Origin: Martelella mediterranea
GTDB lineage: Bacteria; Pseudomonadota; Alphaproteobacteria; Rhizobiales; Rhizobiaceae
Reading direction: 5' to 3'
DNA: 64,000 bases
NCBI RefSeq assembly: GCF_004342225.1
Contig: NZ_SMAR01000015.1
Coordinates: 1 to 64,000 of the forward strand
Shown here: piece by piece, positions 16,269 through 26,165 of the stretch
How positions within the stretch are numbered: position 1 is the first letter of the stretch
Layout of the letters: each line of letters opens with the position of its first letter
Translations under genes and position numbers: made by a program
The notes under the pieces: model-generated
The model's input: only the letters and a program-made list of their open reading frames with translations
Told to the model about the DNA's origin: nothing
Databases searched by the model: none

Positions 16269-16297
16269 TCTGCGGGCAGGAGCAACCCGCCCGCAGA
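16269..16297. other. Second hairpin downstream of rplL
   Basis: TCTGCGGGC (16269-16277) pairs with GCCCGCAGA (16289-16297), 20 bases past the rplL stop. No U tract follows it in the sense direction, so partial attenuation or processing is likelier than full termination. Confidence 0.55.
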
Positions 16298-16316
16298 ACT
16301 CGTTAAGAAGCAAAGC

Positions 16317-16697
<381 letters not shown>

Positions 16698-16763
16698 GTT
16701 CATATTCCTTCAGTGTGTTTGGTTCGAACTGGGTCGAAATTTCATAAACAGCGAAAAACCGCC

Positions 16764-17282
16764 TCAAGCGGCTTCGTCCTTCGTGGCGTAGGCGTTCAGC
16801 ACGCGGGCAAGCTGGCTTGCCGGTGCGGAGGAGACCGTTGCGATACGCGTTGCCGGGGTCTGGATCATACCAACCAGCTTTGCACGCAGCTCGTCCAGCG
16901 AAGGCATCGTCGCAAGCGACTTGACACCATCAGCATCGAGCACGGTCGGTCCCATGGCACCACCGAGAACAACGAGCTTGTCGTTGGTCTTGGCGAAATC
17001 CATGACAACCTTCGGAGCCGTTACAGGATCTTCGCAATAAGCGATGAGCGTCTGACCTGTGAACAGGTCAGCCATTCCTTCGGACTCCGTACCCTGAAGG
17101 GCGATTCTGGCCAGACGGTTCTTCGCGACTTTGACAGTGCCGCCCGCTTCACGCATTTTTGTACGAAAATCGTTCATCTGCGCAACGGTGACACCGGCAT
17201 AGTGGGCCACAACAACCGAGCCCGAAGCCTTGAAGACTTCGTTCAGTTCTGTGACGAATTCGCGTTTTTCCGCTCTTTCCAC
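16764..17282 (-). CDS. rplJ: 50S ribosomal protein L10
   Basis: This 172-residue stalk base protein begins [16 protein letters not shown] and carries [14 protein letters not shown] and [12 protein letters not shown]. It anchors L7/L12 dimers on 23S rRNA through its C-terminal helix. The start is GTG at 17282 with TGGAGATAGG upstream. A 347-base leader precedes it, in the place where L10-L12 autoregulation acts in other bacteria. Confidence 0.97.
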   Translation of the reverse strand: MERAEKREFVTELNEVFKASGSVVVAHYAGVTVAQMNDFRTKMREAGGTVKVAKNRLARIALQGTESEGMADLFTGQTLIAYCEDPVTAPKVVMDFAKTNDKLVVLGGAMGPTVLDADGVKSLATMPSLDELRAKLVGMIQTPATRIATVSSAPASQLARVLNAYATKDEAA

Positions 17283-17629
17283 TGCCTATCTCCAGTTGAC
17301 AGGGCTTAAATCAAGCCCCATCGGGTTTGCCTTTTGCCGCAAGGGTCTTGCTTTACTTCAAGATCCCAAGCGACGCTCGAGGATCCTGCCCCCATCGGCG
17401 CGCTGATAAAGAGCGCCTAGGCACACCAGGTTCGAACCAACTCAGCCGTATCAAGGCGGAAAGCCTCAGCCAAAACGGAAAAATTGGTCTCACCCGTCTC
17501 ATGCAGGCAAATGATTAAGGTTGCCCACCTGCAATCTCGGACAGGAAACCGGGATTTCTCCCGGGTTCTTCCGGGCCAAACGGCCCGGAAAACTTTTACC
17601 GGAGGCGTGAAACCTCCAAAAACTTATAA
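17283..17629 (-). promoter_or_regulatory. rplA-rplJ spacer: tandem hairpins and probable L10 leader
   Basis: Just past the rplA stop (17568-17592, reverse strand) lies TTCCGGGCC-GTTT-GGCCCGGAA, followed by a second stem AACCCGGG/CCCGGTT-type near 17545-17568. These look like terminator or attenuator stems. The remaining 240 bases up to rplJ hold no gene and are in the usual position of the L10(L12)4-binding autoregulatory leader RNA. The fold of that part was not verified. Confidence 0.5.
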
Positions 17630-18325
17630 TCAGGCACCAACCGACGAAAAGTCGATCTTGACGCCCGGACCCATCGTCGAGGACAGAGCAACACGCTTGA
17701 TGTAGTTACCCTTGGCGCCGGCAGGCTTCGCCTTGATAACCGCATCAGCAAAAGCGCGGATATTTTCTTCCAGTGCGCTTGCCTCAAAGGAGGCCTTGCC
17801 GATACCGGCATGGACGATACCAGCCTTTTCAACACGGAATTCAACAGCACCGCCCTTGGAGGCTTCGATTGCTGCCTTGACGTCCATCGTGACGGTGCCA
17901 ACCTTCGGGTTAGGCATCATGCCGCGGGGCCCAAGAACCTTACCGAGACGACCAACAAGTGGCATCATGTCCGGCGTGGCAATGCAACGATCGAAATCGA
18001 TATTGCCACCCTGAACCTGCTCGAGCAGATCTTCCGCACCGACGATGTCTGCACCGGCTTCCTTGGCTTCATCGGCCTTGGCGCCGCGTGCAAAAACAGC
18101 AACGCGAACGGTCTTGCCCGTACCATTCGGCAGATTGACAACACCACGGACCATCTGGTCTGCGTGACGCGGATCAACACCGAGATTCATCGCCACCTCG
18201 ACAGACTCATCAAACTTGGCGGTCGCGCGTTCCTTAACCAGCTTTACGGCCTCAGAAAGATCATAAAGCTTGTTGGGATCGAGGCCTTCACGGCCCTTCT
18301 GGATACGTTTTGCAATCTTCGTCAT
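17630..18325 (-). CDS. rplA: 50S ribosomal protein L1
   Basis: The 231-residue protein builds the L1 stalk that handles E-site tRNA. It contains [20 protein letters not shown], the conserved [15 protein letters not shown] motif and the end [15 protein letters not shown]. The ATG at 18325 is chosen; it starts five bases after the rplK stop. A TTG three codons upstream would overlap rplK. rplK and rplA probably form one translationally coupled unit, since L1 represses the pair in E. coli. Confidence 0.97.
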   Translation of the reverse strand: MTKIAKRIQKGREGLDPNKLYDLSEAVKLVKERATAKFDESVEVAMNLGVDPRHADQMVRGVVNLPNGTGKTVRVAVFARGAKADEAKEAGADIVGAEDLLEQVQGGNIDFDRCIATPDMMPLVGRLGKVLGPRGMMPNPKVGTVTMDVKAAIEASKGGAVEFRVEKAGIVHAGIGKASFEASALEENIRAFADAVIKAKPAGAKGNYIKRVALSSTMGPGVKIDFSSVGA

Positions 18326-18330
18326 AGCGC

Positions 18331-18759
18331 TCAACCCGTCACTTCCAGACCCATGGCGCGGGCAGAGCCCTCAACCATCTTGATCGCGCCGTCAATGTCG
18401 GCAGCGTTCAGGTCACTCATTTTAGCTTCGGCAATCTGACGCACCTGGTCAGCACTGATCGAACCAGCCTTCGCCTTACCTGGAGTCTGCGACCCCTTCT
18501 TGATCTTGGCTTCCCGCTTGAGGAAGTAAGAAACCGGCGGCTGCTTCATAACGAAGGTAAAGGATTTATCCTGGAAATAGGTAATGATCACCGGGATCGG
18601 CATACCTTTTTCCATTTCCTGCGAGGCGGCATTAAACGCCTTGCAGAATTCCATAATATTAATGCCACGCTGACCAAGAGCGGGACCGATCGGCGGGGAC
18701 GGGTTTGCCGAACCTGCCGGGACCTGCAACTTGAGCTGGCCTGCAACTTTCTTAGCCAT
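18331..18759 (-). CDS. rplK: 50S ribosomal protein L11
   Basis: This 142-residue GTPase-centre protein has exactly the family length when started at the ATG at 18759 ([20 protein letters not shown]), eight bases after AAAGG. It shows the [21 protein letters not shown] motif of the thiostrepton-binding domain. It binds the 23S rRNA 1058-1112 region and is needed for RelA activation. The gene follows nusG after a terminator-like hairpin. Confidence 0.97.
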   Translation of the reverse strand: MAKKVAGQLKLQVPAGSANPSPPIGPALGQRGINIMEFCKAFNAASQEMEKGMPIPVIITYFQDKSFTFVMKQPPVSYFLKREAKIKKGSQTPGKAKAGSISADQVRQIAEAKMSDLNAADIDGAIKMVEGSARAMGLEVTG

Positions 18760-18879
18760 TACTCTGCCTTTCACTTCACTGGCCGGAAAACCGACCCACT
18801 TGCCGGCAAAACCGGCGGCTGCGGTTGCGTGGTGCGAATTGAACGAAGAACCGGCTAAAGCCCTTCCATTCTTCCACGC

Positions 18880-18899
18880 GAAAACCCCGAAACGGGGTT
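18880..18899 (-). terminator. Hairpin terminator after nusG
   Basis: AACCCCG-TTT-CGGGGTT with a following TTTTCGCG on the reverse strand begins five bases after the nusG stop. The stem is short but GC-rich. It probably ends most secE-nusG transcripts before rplK. Confidence 0.6.
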
Positions 18900-18903
18900 A
18901 AAC

Positions 18904-19434
18904 TTAAACTTTTTCGACCTGCCCGTATTCCAGCTCAACCGGTGTAGCACGACCAAAGATCGAAACCTCCACCTTCAGGCGGGCACGCTCTTCATCAACA
19001 TCCTGCACAACACCGTTGAACGACGCGAACGGACCATCAGAGACGCGAACCTGCTCACCGATCTCGAAGGATACCGTCGCCTTGGGCCGCTCAACACCTT
19101 CCTGAACCTGACCAAGGATATGCTCAGCTTCAGAATCCGGAATCGGAACAGGGCGCTGATCGCTACCCAGAAAACCGGTTACACGCGGCGTATTCTTGAT
19201 AAGATGAAAAACCTCATCATTCAGATCGGCCCGGACGAGAACATAGCCCGGGAAAAACTTACGCTCAGAGTCAACCTTACGTCCGCGACGAACTTCGACA
19301 ACCTTTTCGGTGGGCACAAGAATGCGATCAAAAAAGTGATCAAGACCCTTTTGCTTGGCCTTTTCTTCAATCGCTTCCGCCACCTTCTTTTCGAAGTTGG
19401 AATAAGCGTGAACGATATACCAGCGCATCGCCAT
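18904..19434 (-). CDS. nusG: Transcription termination/antitermination factor NusG
   Basis: The 176-residue protein has the NGN domain (RWYIVHAYSNFEKKVAEAI, then RRGRKVDSERKFFPGYVLV) and a C-terminal KOW domain (IGEQVRVSDGPFASFNGVV). It binds RNA polymerase, suppresses pausing and links to Rho or ribosomal S10. The start at 19434 is set by GAGGGAGAG seven bases before the ATG; longer frames to 19500 would overlap secE. secE ends 29 bases upstream, the classic pair. Confidence 0.97.
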   Translation of the reverse strand: MAMRWYIVHAYSNFEKKVAEAIEEKAKQKGLDHFFDRILVPTEKVVEVRRGRKVDSERKFFPGYVLVRADLNDEVFHLIKNTPRVTGFLGSDQRPVPIPDSEAEHILGQVQEGVERPKATVSFEIGEQVRVSDGPFASFNGVVQDVDEERARLKVEVSIFGRATPVELEYGQVEKV

Positions 19435-19463
19435 TTTAAAACTCTCCCTCTCGCCGGTTAAGA

Positions 19464-19664
19464 TCAGGCACCAAGATTGAGGATGAAGTTCATACCCCAA
19501 CTCATCAACTGATCTGCAGCGAAAAAGAACAACGCTGCAACAACAACCATCACCATCACCATCAGGGTGGAAATGACTGTTTCACGCCGTGACGGCCAAA
19601 CAACTTTAGCCGTCTCGGAGCGAACCTGCTGCAGAAACGTAAATGGATTAGTTTTCGATGCCAT
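19464..19664 (-). CDS. secE: Preprotein translocase subunit SecE
   Basis: The 66-residue single-span form of SecE has a conserved cytoplasmic amphipathic helix (FLQQVRSETAKVVWPSRRET) followed by one membrane helix (residues 30-62). It clamps SecY in the SecYEG channel. It heads the secE-nusG unit, directly after tRNA-Trp, the usual order in alphaproteobacteria. Confidence 0.96.
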   Translation of the reverse strand: MASKTNPFTFLQQVRSETAKVVWPSRRETVISTLMVMVMVVVAALFFFAADQLMSWGMNFILNLGA

Positions 19665-19834
19665 AAACTGCCCACGCCTTTACGGCGCGTAAAGTGGAAT
19701 TGTCCAGCTCCACGCACCGCGAGTCTGTTTCGCATTACATATCATCGTTTTCCAATTTCTCAAGAGGAAAACAACATTTTTATAGTCTCGCCCTTCCGTC
19801 AAACAACCTTCAACGGAACGACGGAAGAAGAAAT

Positions 19835-19909
<75 letters not shown>

Positions 19910-20126
19910 TTAACCGATCCGGCGTTTCAGCAGACACTCGCGAAGCCTGACCGGATGTGGCGTTCCGTTTACGGGTATGACGCACACTTTGCAAGAGTGT
20001 TTTTCACTAAAATATCCAAAGATGTTCAGTCCGGGCCCTACCGGTCCAACTTCAATGGTGCTGCGATGACAAAATTCCATCGTTCAGCCCATATTCCACC
20101 TTTGCCAGTCCATGCGGCCCGGGTTC

Positions 20127-22640
20127 TCAGGCTCTCAAAGCCTCATTATCAGGATCGAACGGGCTTTCTTCCACAACGCTCGCCTCATAGAGCGCACCGA
20201 GGATCTTAACTTTCAGCCTGGTTCCGACTGCGGCGTACTCAGGTGACAGCATGGCCAAGGCGATGGATTTTCCGATTCGCCAGCCGAAGCCCCCCTGCGT
20301 CACGCGCCCAGCCAGCGCGCCGCTCGAATCATAGATTGCCTCTGAACCACGCGCATCACAGTCCGTCACGCCCTCAACAATCAGTGTGGCGAAGATGGCT
20401 GACAGCCCTTCTTCTTTCCTTGAAAGCAGAGCCTCTTTACCGATGAAATCCTTGGTCGGCTTTATGAAGCGGTCGAGTCCCGATTCGTAGGCTGTATATT
20501 CGATGGTCATTTCCCGCTGCATGGCGCGGTAAGATTTTTCCAGCGCCATTGCACCCATGGCCCGAATGCCGAAGGGCTTGATATCAAACTCAGCTCCCGC
20601 CTCCATCAATTGATCGAAGATATAGGTCTGCATTGCGATCGGGTGATGGATTTCCCATCCGAGCTCTCCGACGAAGTTTACCCTGAGCGCATGGCAGCTG
20701 GCAGCACCGATTGAAATAGACTGGCCGGTCAGCCATGGGAAATCAGCATTTTCCAGTGATGAGCGCGTCAGCTTTTTCAAGACATCGCGCGCCTTCGGTC
20801 CTGCAAGCACCAGAACACCCATTTCCATGGTGAGTGGCCGCAGCCGGACAGATCCATCAGTCGGCGCGAGCTTTGCCAGAAGGTCGTGATCGTGCGTTTC
20901 CAGCCCCGCACCGGACACCAGATAGAACCGGTCTGGCGCCCACTCATAGAGCGTAAACTCGGCACGCACACCGCCCTGACGCCCGAGAAGGTGGCAGAGC
21001 GCGATACGGCCACGTTTCTTCGGCACGGTATTGGCAAATATCGAATTGAGGAATGCCCGCGCGCCGGAACCGGAAACCTCCATTTTGGCAAACGGCGTCA
21101 TATCGAGAATGCCGACCTTCTCGTGCACATGCTTCACTTCATTGCCGACATGCTCAAAATAATTGGAACGGCGGAACGACCACTTTTCAACGATCCTGCC
21201 ATCGTCCAGCGGCGGCGCGTGGTTGTGGCTGGTGATCACATCAGCACCAACCCCCAGTTCGCTTTCGTCCAGCTGGTAGCCTTCCGGCGCATACCAGTTC
21301 GCGCGTTCCCAGCCATAGACCGAGCCGAACACGCCGCCGAGGGCTTTCAAGCGAGCGTAAACCGGTGATGTCTTCAATGGGCGCGCCGCAGAGCGTTCTT
21401 CATCGGGATAGTGCATGGTGAAGACATTGGCGTAGGCCTCTTCATTCTTGGCGATCAGATATCCTTCTGTCGCATACGGGCCAAAACGCCTGGGATCGAC
21501 CCCGGCGAGATCGATCGTCGGCTCACCGTCTACAATCCATTCTGCAAGCTGCCAACCCGCGCCACCGGCAGCGGTAATCCCGAAGGAGTGTCCCTCATTC
21601 AGCCAGAAGTTTTTCAGCCCCGGCGCAGGCCCGACAATCGGGTTCCCGTCGGGCGTATAGGCGATCGCACCGTTATAGACCTTCTTGATGCCCACCTCTG
21701 CGAAGGCCGGAACACGCGCCATCGCTGTTTCGATATGCGGCATGAGGCGATCAAGATCTTCCTGAAAAAGCTCATACTCGCTGTCATCGGACGGGCCATC
21801 GACATAACAGACCGGCGCTCCGGCTTCATATGGCCCCAGCAGTAGCCCACCGGCCTCCTCACGCATGTACCAGGCGCTGTCAGATTCGCGCAAAACACCC
21901 ATCTCCGGCAGTCCCTGTTTTTTACGGGCCAGTATTTCAGGATGCGGTTCGGTGACGATATACTGATGCTCGACCGGAATGACCGGGATATTGAGCCCAA
22001 CCATCTGGCCGGTGCGCCGTGCGAAATTGCCCGTGCATGAAATCACGTGCTCGGCGGTAAAGGCTTCTTTATCGGTCTCCACATGCCATGTCCCGTCACC
22101 GTTCTGTCGGATCTCGATTACCGTGGCGTTACGTATGATCCGCGCGCCGTTGTCGCGCGCGCCCTTGGCCAGCGCCTGCGTCAGATCGGCAGGCTGAATA
22201 TAACCGTCGCCAGGATGCTGGATCGCACCAAGAAGCCCGTCGATTTCGGCAAGCGGCCAGACTTCTCTGACCTCTTCTGGTGTCAGAAATCTAAAATCCA
22301 CACCAATGGTCTCGGCAATACCGGAATAGTAAAGATACTCATCCATCCGGTCTTTCGTCATCGCAAGCCGGATATTGGAGACTTTCGAAAAGCCAACATT
22401 CAGACCTGTTTCAGTTTCCAGCGCCGAATAAAGATCCACCGAATATCGATGCAGCTGGCCTACAGAGTAGCTCATATTAAAGAGCGGCAGGAGCCCGGCT
22501 GCATGCCATGTGGACCCTGACGTCAGTTCCTTTCGCTCGACAAGAACGACATCGTCCCAGCCTTTTTTCGCGAGATGATAAAGCGTTGAAACACCAACAA
22601 CGCCACCGCCGATTACCAGAGCTTTTGTCTTCGTCGTCAT
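20127..22640 (-). CDS. FAD-dependent dimethylglycine/sarcosine dehydrogenase family protein
   Basis: The 837-residue protein has an N-terminal FAD-binding DAO domain (VIGGGVVGVSTLYHLAKKG, residues 8-26; TSGSTWHAAGLLP near 41), a central FAO_M-type linker near 380-430 and a C-terminal GcvT/aminomethyltransferase-like domain (FGIRAMGAMALEKSYRAM near 690). This architecture oxidises N-methyl amines such as dimethylglycine or sarcosine and passes the one-carbon unit to tetrahydrofolate. Substrate cannot be fixed from sequence. AGGCGGA precedes the ATG. No betaine catabolism genes are adjacent. Confidence 0.88.
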   Translation of the reverse strand: MTTKTKALVIGGGVVGVSTLYHLAKKGWDDVVLVERKELTSGSTWHAAGLLPLFNMSYSVGQLHRYSVDLYSALETETGLNVGFSKVSNIRLAMTKDRMDEYLYYSGIAETIGVDFRFLTPEEVREVWPLAEIDGLLGAIQHPGDGYIQPADLTQALAKGARDNGARIIRNATVIEIRQNGDGTWHVETDKEAFTAEHVISCTGNFARRTGQMVGLNIPVIPVEHQYIVTEPHPEILARKKQGLPEMGVLRESDSAWYMREEAGGLLLGPYEAGAPVCYVDGPSDDSEYELFQEDLDRLMPHIETAMARVPAFAEVGIKKVYNGAIAYTPDGNPIVGPAPGLKNFWLNEGHSFGITAAGGAGWQLAEWIVDGEPTIDLAGVDPRRFGPYATEGYLIAKNEEAYANVFTMHYPDEERSAARPLKTSPVYARLKALGGVFGSVYGWERANWYAPEGYQLDESELGVGADVITSHNHAPPLDDGRIVEKWSFRRSNYFEHVGNEVKHVHEKVGILDMTPFAKMEVSGSGARAFLNSIFANTVPKKRGRIALCHLLGRQGGVRAEFTLYEWAPDRFYLVSGAGLETHDHDLLAKLAPTDGSVRLRPLTMEMGVLVLAGPKARDVLKKLTRSSLENADFPWLTGQSISIGAASCHALRVNFVGELGWEIHHPIAMQTYIFDQLMEAGAEFDIKPFGIRAMGAMALEKSYRAMQREMTIEYTAYESGLDRFIKPTKDFIGKEALLSRKEEGLSAIFATLIVEGVTDCDARGSEAIYDSSGALAGRVTQGGFGWRIGKSIALAMLSPEYAAVGTRLKVKILGALYEASVVEESPFDPDNEALRA

Positions 22641-22780
22641 CTGTTCCGCCTCGCAAAGGTCATGAATATCGGGCCTGCCCGGCAGACCGCTTTATTCCGA
22701 CTATGCAACGCGGCCTCACCGGCCAACAGCCCGTTTGCGACATGCTTGAATGCTATGGCGACGCCAGCGAAAAACCGTGT

Positions 22781-25375
22781 TTACCGGTCTCCGCCGTCGT
22801 CATTGCCCGCACCCGGCTCATCAAAGACTGGCTTAATGACAGCCTGCGGCTCTGACTGGCCGTTCTTCTCCCCCGGCTTACGGTTCTTGCGGATGGCATC
22901 AGCCAGTTCATCACGTCGTTCTTTTTGCGGAATGATATGCAGATCGCGCTGAGGATAGGGAATGGTAATCCCCTCATCCCTGAACCGCTCGAAGATCGCC
23001 ACCCGGATATCGTTGCGGACAGCGATACCGTTGAACACATCAGCAAGATAGACGCGAACCTCGAAATCAAGCGTCGACTCGCCAAAGCCCATGAAAATCA
23101 CCATCGGCTCGGGATTCTGAAGCACAAGAGGATGCGATGTCGCGATTTCCATCAGAATGTCCATCACCCTGCGCGGTTCGGAATCATAGGAAACACCAAC
23201 GGCGACCTCTGAACGCCCCATCTGATTGTGATGCATCCAGTTGCCGACAGACGCATTGATCAGCTCGGAATTCGGAACAATGATCGACTGGCGCTGAAAG
23301 GTCTCGATCTCGGTTGCCCGCACGGAAATGCGCTTTACAAACCCTTCGGTTGTTCCTGAGACAATCCAGTCTCCGACCTTAAAGGGGCGCTCAACGAGAA
23401 GGATCAAACCGGATACAAAGTTCGACACAATCGTTTGCAGGCCAAAGCCGATACCAATCGAAAGCGCCGAGGCGACAAGTGCCAGACTGGAGAGGTTTAC
23501 GCCAGCAGCTGACACCGCCAGCAGCACCGCGATCACGATGCCGAGATATTTAATCCCGGTTTTCACCGAATTGCGCACACCGGCATCGGCACGCGAACGC
23601 AACAGCACATTTTCATCGAACCAACGTTCAAACCAGCGGGTTACGAGAAATGCACCGATGAAGAGCAATATCCCGATGAGAATGCCGCCAAGCGAAATCG
23701 AAATCGAACCGATACTGATCGAGGTCAGGTTGTTCGAAGCCCAGAACCGGATTTGTTCAGCGCGCACACCCCATGACATCAGGGTCAGCGGAATGCCGAT
23801 CGCCAGTGTAATGGCATAGATTGCAAGCCCGGCCAGCAGGGAAATCTGATCGGCCCGCACCGGTGTCAGCGAATAGCGCTCGACAAATCGTCGCCCGTTG
23901 CGGGTCCGCGCAAGGCTGCCGGGCTGCCCGACAGCACGTCCGACAAGAATACCGATGTAAATGGTGATGAGCACTGCACCTGTCAGCACAATCTGCATGG
24001 CGACGAAACGGGCAAGCGCCACATAGCCAATGATAGCAGCGAAGACCACGAAAAGACCGACCAGCCGTGCAGCAACAGCAATGAAAGACGGGAACATTAC
24101 CTTTGCCAGTCGCTCCCGGCGGCTCAGACCTGTTTCGCTGACACCTTCCCCGCGCCGCGGATGAATAAACGAAACGGCAACGAGCAGAGCGCCGATCAGA
24201 ATGGCCACGACAAGACTACGCATCACCTCCAGACGGAAATCGACATCCAGCGTATCATTCAACACTGCAATCGATTGATCAGCCCAGTTCACCGCCGCAA
24301 TCGCAGTGAAAGCAAAGGTCAGATGACGCGCAGCGTTGTTGCCGATCGGTATAAGGCGCCATTTTGGCCGTCTTGGCGCCAGAACATTCCGGGAGAGCAA
24401 AAAGACGAAAACAACGATGACAATTGATATGTATACCTCGCGCACAAAGCGCTCAACATCCGGCAACAGAATGTTCATGCTGGTAAACAGAATGAAGGAA
24501 ACCAGCAGAAATCCGATCAACACGACAATCGGCAGAACAGTCTTGAAAAAGGCCGCGAGAAGTCTGGCGACATAATCCGGTTCATCATCCTCGAAATCGA
24601 TCTCGGTTCGTGCAACAAGCCGGGACGAAGTCTGATAGAAGAAAAACGCTGCGAAGACTGAAAGAACATTGGCCAGAATGAACTCAACCCGCTTCGACTG
24701 CAAGACGAATGACAACCAGCTGCCATAAGAGGCCGAGAAACTATCCGCTTCCTGCGCCAGAAGTGTGCGGAAGTCCGTGGAGAGCAGGTCCCGGATATTG
24801 GTGTGTTTAAAAAGCGCCTGAGTGAACTGCTCGCGGCGAACTGTCGTAATCCGGGCCGCCAGATCATCTGAGGCTGTCGCAAGCTTTTTAATGTGGTCTG
24901 AAAGCGCGTTGATTTCCGACCGCATGGCCAGCAGGTGATTGCGTTCATCGGTGGTGACTGCCGGTTCCGCAGGTTCACCCGGCCCAGGCGCACTGCCAAG
25001 CTCCGTCAGCTCGGCGCGAACACCTTCCAGCTTTTTCTGAACGTCTGCCTCTGCCTGTGAAATATCGCTCGCAAGCTGATCTGCCTTTGTCTGCAAATCA
25101 GAAAGCGTGGCATCGTCATTGGACTTGCCTTCAAGCTGGTTTTCAATATCGCGGATTCTCTTTTGATAATCAGCGATTTGTTTGGCAGTGTTGGTGACGA
25201 AGGAATCACGGACAGGCTGCGTCGTGAAAGAAGCACTTTCGCTGGAGGCCTGGTCTCTGCCCCCGGAAGATTGGGCAAAGGCCGATCCAGCAGCCAGCGC
25301 CAGCAAAAAACTGAACAGGAGCAAAAAGCGGAACAGGTTCAACGGTGCTTTTGAGCCGGGTTGTGCCAGATTCAC
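22781..25375 (-). CDS. Large MscS-family mechanosensitive channel with periplasmic coiled-coil domain
   Basis: The 864-residue protein begins with a signal peptide (cleavage near AGSAFA-Q, residue 34), then a periplasmic coiled-coil region (40-170) of DUF3772 type, about ten membrane helices, and an MscS core. The pore helix ASALSIGIGFGLQTIVSNFV (residues 635-654) has the Gly/Ala packing pattern, followed by the beta domain (RPFKVGDWIVSGTTEGFV) and an alpha/beta tail ending near 815, with a charged C-terminus. It should release solutes on hypo-osmotic shock. Start is GTG at 25375 with AAAGGCAGG upstream. Confidence 0.9.
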   Translation of the reverse strand: MNLAQPGSKAPLNLFRFLLLFSFLLALAAGSAFAQSSGGRDQASSESASFTTQPVRDSFVTNTAKQIADYQKRIRDIENQLEGKSNDDATLSDLQTKADQLASDISQAEADVQKKLEGVRAELTELGSAPGPGEPAEPAVTTDERNHLLAMRSEINALSDHIKKLATASDDLAARITTVRREQFTQALFKHTNIRDLLSTDFRTLLAQEADSFSASYGSWLSFVLQSKRVEFILANVLSVFAAFFFYQTSSRLVARTEIDFEDDEPDYVARLLAAFFKTVLPIVVLIGFLLVSFILFTSMNILLPDVERFVREVYISIVIVVFVFLLSRNVLAPRRPKWRLIPIGNNAARHLTFAFTAIAAVNWADQSIAVLNDTLDVDFRLEVMRSLVVAILIGALLVAVSFIHPRRGEGVSETGLSRRERLAKVMFPSFIAVAARLVGLFVVFAAIIGYVALARFVAMQIVLTGAVLITIYIGILVGRAVGQPGSLARTRNGRRFVERYSLTPVRADQISLLAGLAIYAITLAIGIPLTLMSWGVRAEQIRFWASNNLTSISIGSISISLGGILIGILLFIGAFLVTRWFERWFDENVLLRSRADAGVRNSVKTGIKYLGIVIAVLLAVSAAGVNLSSLALVASALSIGIGFGLQTIVSNFVSGLILLVERPFKVGDWIVSGTTEGFVKRISVRATEIETFQRQSIIVPNSELINASVGNWMHHNQMGRSEVAVGVSYDSEPRRVMDILMEIATSHPLVLQNPEPMVIFMGFGESTLDFEVRVYLADVFNGIAVRNDIRVAIFERFRDEGITIPYPQRDLHIIPQKERRDELADAIRKNRKPGEKNGQSEPQAVIKPVFDEPGAGNDDGGDR

Positions 25376-25457
25376 GTGGTACCTGCCTTTGTTCTCGATC
25401 TCAGTGATTTTCTGATGCAGCGCGCCTCAACAATGCGCAAACGTGCCACGAGGACAC

Positions 25458-26039
25458 TTATTTCTGTCCCCAGCCGGTATTTTCGCCATCAGCGAGATAG
25501 GCCAGTTCCGCACGCGTTGAACGTCGCTTCAGAATGGCATTGCGATGCGGGAATCGCCCGAAACGGCTGATCACGTCACGGTGCTGCTGCGCGTAATCAA
25601 CATATTCCTCATTGCCAAGCGCTTCAAACAGCGAAACCGAGCGATCCTGATCGGCCAGCAACTCTGAATGTTCGAATGGCATAAAGAAAAATGCGCGCCG
25701 GGCCTCATCCACCTTTTCATGCGCCCCGCTTGCTACTGCCAGCTTGGCTTCCCGCAAAGCCAGCATATCCGTTGCAAAGGCAAGCGGTGTCGCCCGATAG
25801 ATATTACGCGGAAACTGATCGAGAACAATGATTGCGGCAAGCTGATAGTCAGCCTTTGAACGCCACAGGCCGCCAACATCACGCGCAAGTTCGCGATGCG
25901 TCACGAAAAAACGGTGCAGGATCTGCCGGTCCAGCGCAGCGACATCGTCGGGACGAAACCAGTCTTTCGGCGTCAGCTCTTCAAACCAGAAGGAAAGCAC
26001 CTCGTCAGGATGGCAAACGGACTCGGAGAATTCAGTCAT
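25458..26039 (-). CDS. DUF924 family protein
   Basis: The 193-residue protein matches the DUF924 (TPR-like helical) family: VLSFWFEELTPKDWF near the start, LIVLDQFPRNIYR-like IIVLDQFPRNIYRATPLAFA near 72-91, and FFFMPFEHSELLADQDRSV near 116. The family is widespread and its biochemical role is unknown. AAGGAAATGCC before the ATG supports the start. It is read leftward and converges with no neighbour; its 5' end faces the AI-2E transporter. Confidence 0.9.
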   Translation of the reverse strand: MTEFSESVCHPDEVLSFWFEELTPKDWFRPDDVAALDRQILHRFFVTHRELARDVGGLWRSKADYQLAAIIVLDQFPRNIYRATPLAFATDMLALREAKLAVASGAHEKVDEARRAFFFMPFEHSELLADQDRSVSLFEALGNEEYVDYAQQHRDVISRFGRFPHRNAILKRRSTRAELAYLADGENTGWGQK

Positions 26040-26165
26040 GGCATTTCCTTCATTTTTTCAGCCGCATAATTGCCTGGCCGACCCAGAGTTCACTTGCGCA
26101 TATATGGCCGGAAAGATACATTTTCACGATAGTCTTCTCAAGAAAGTCATTTCAAAGAGATTTGA

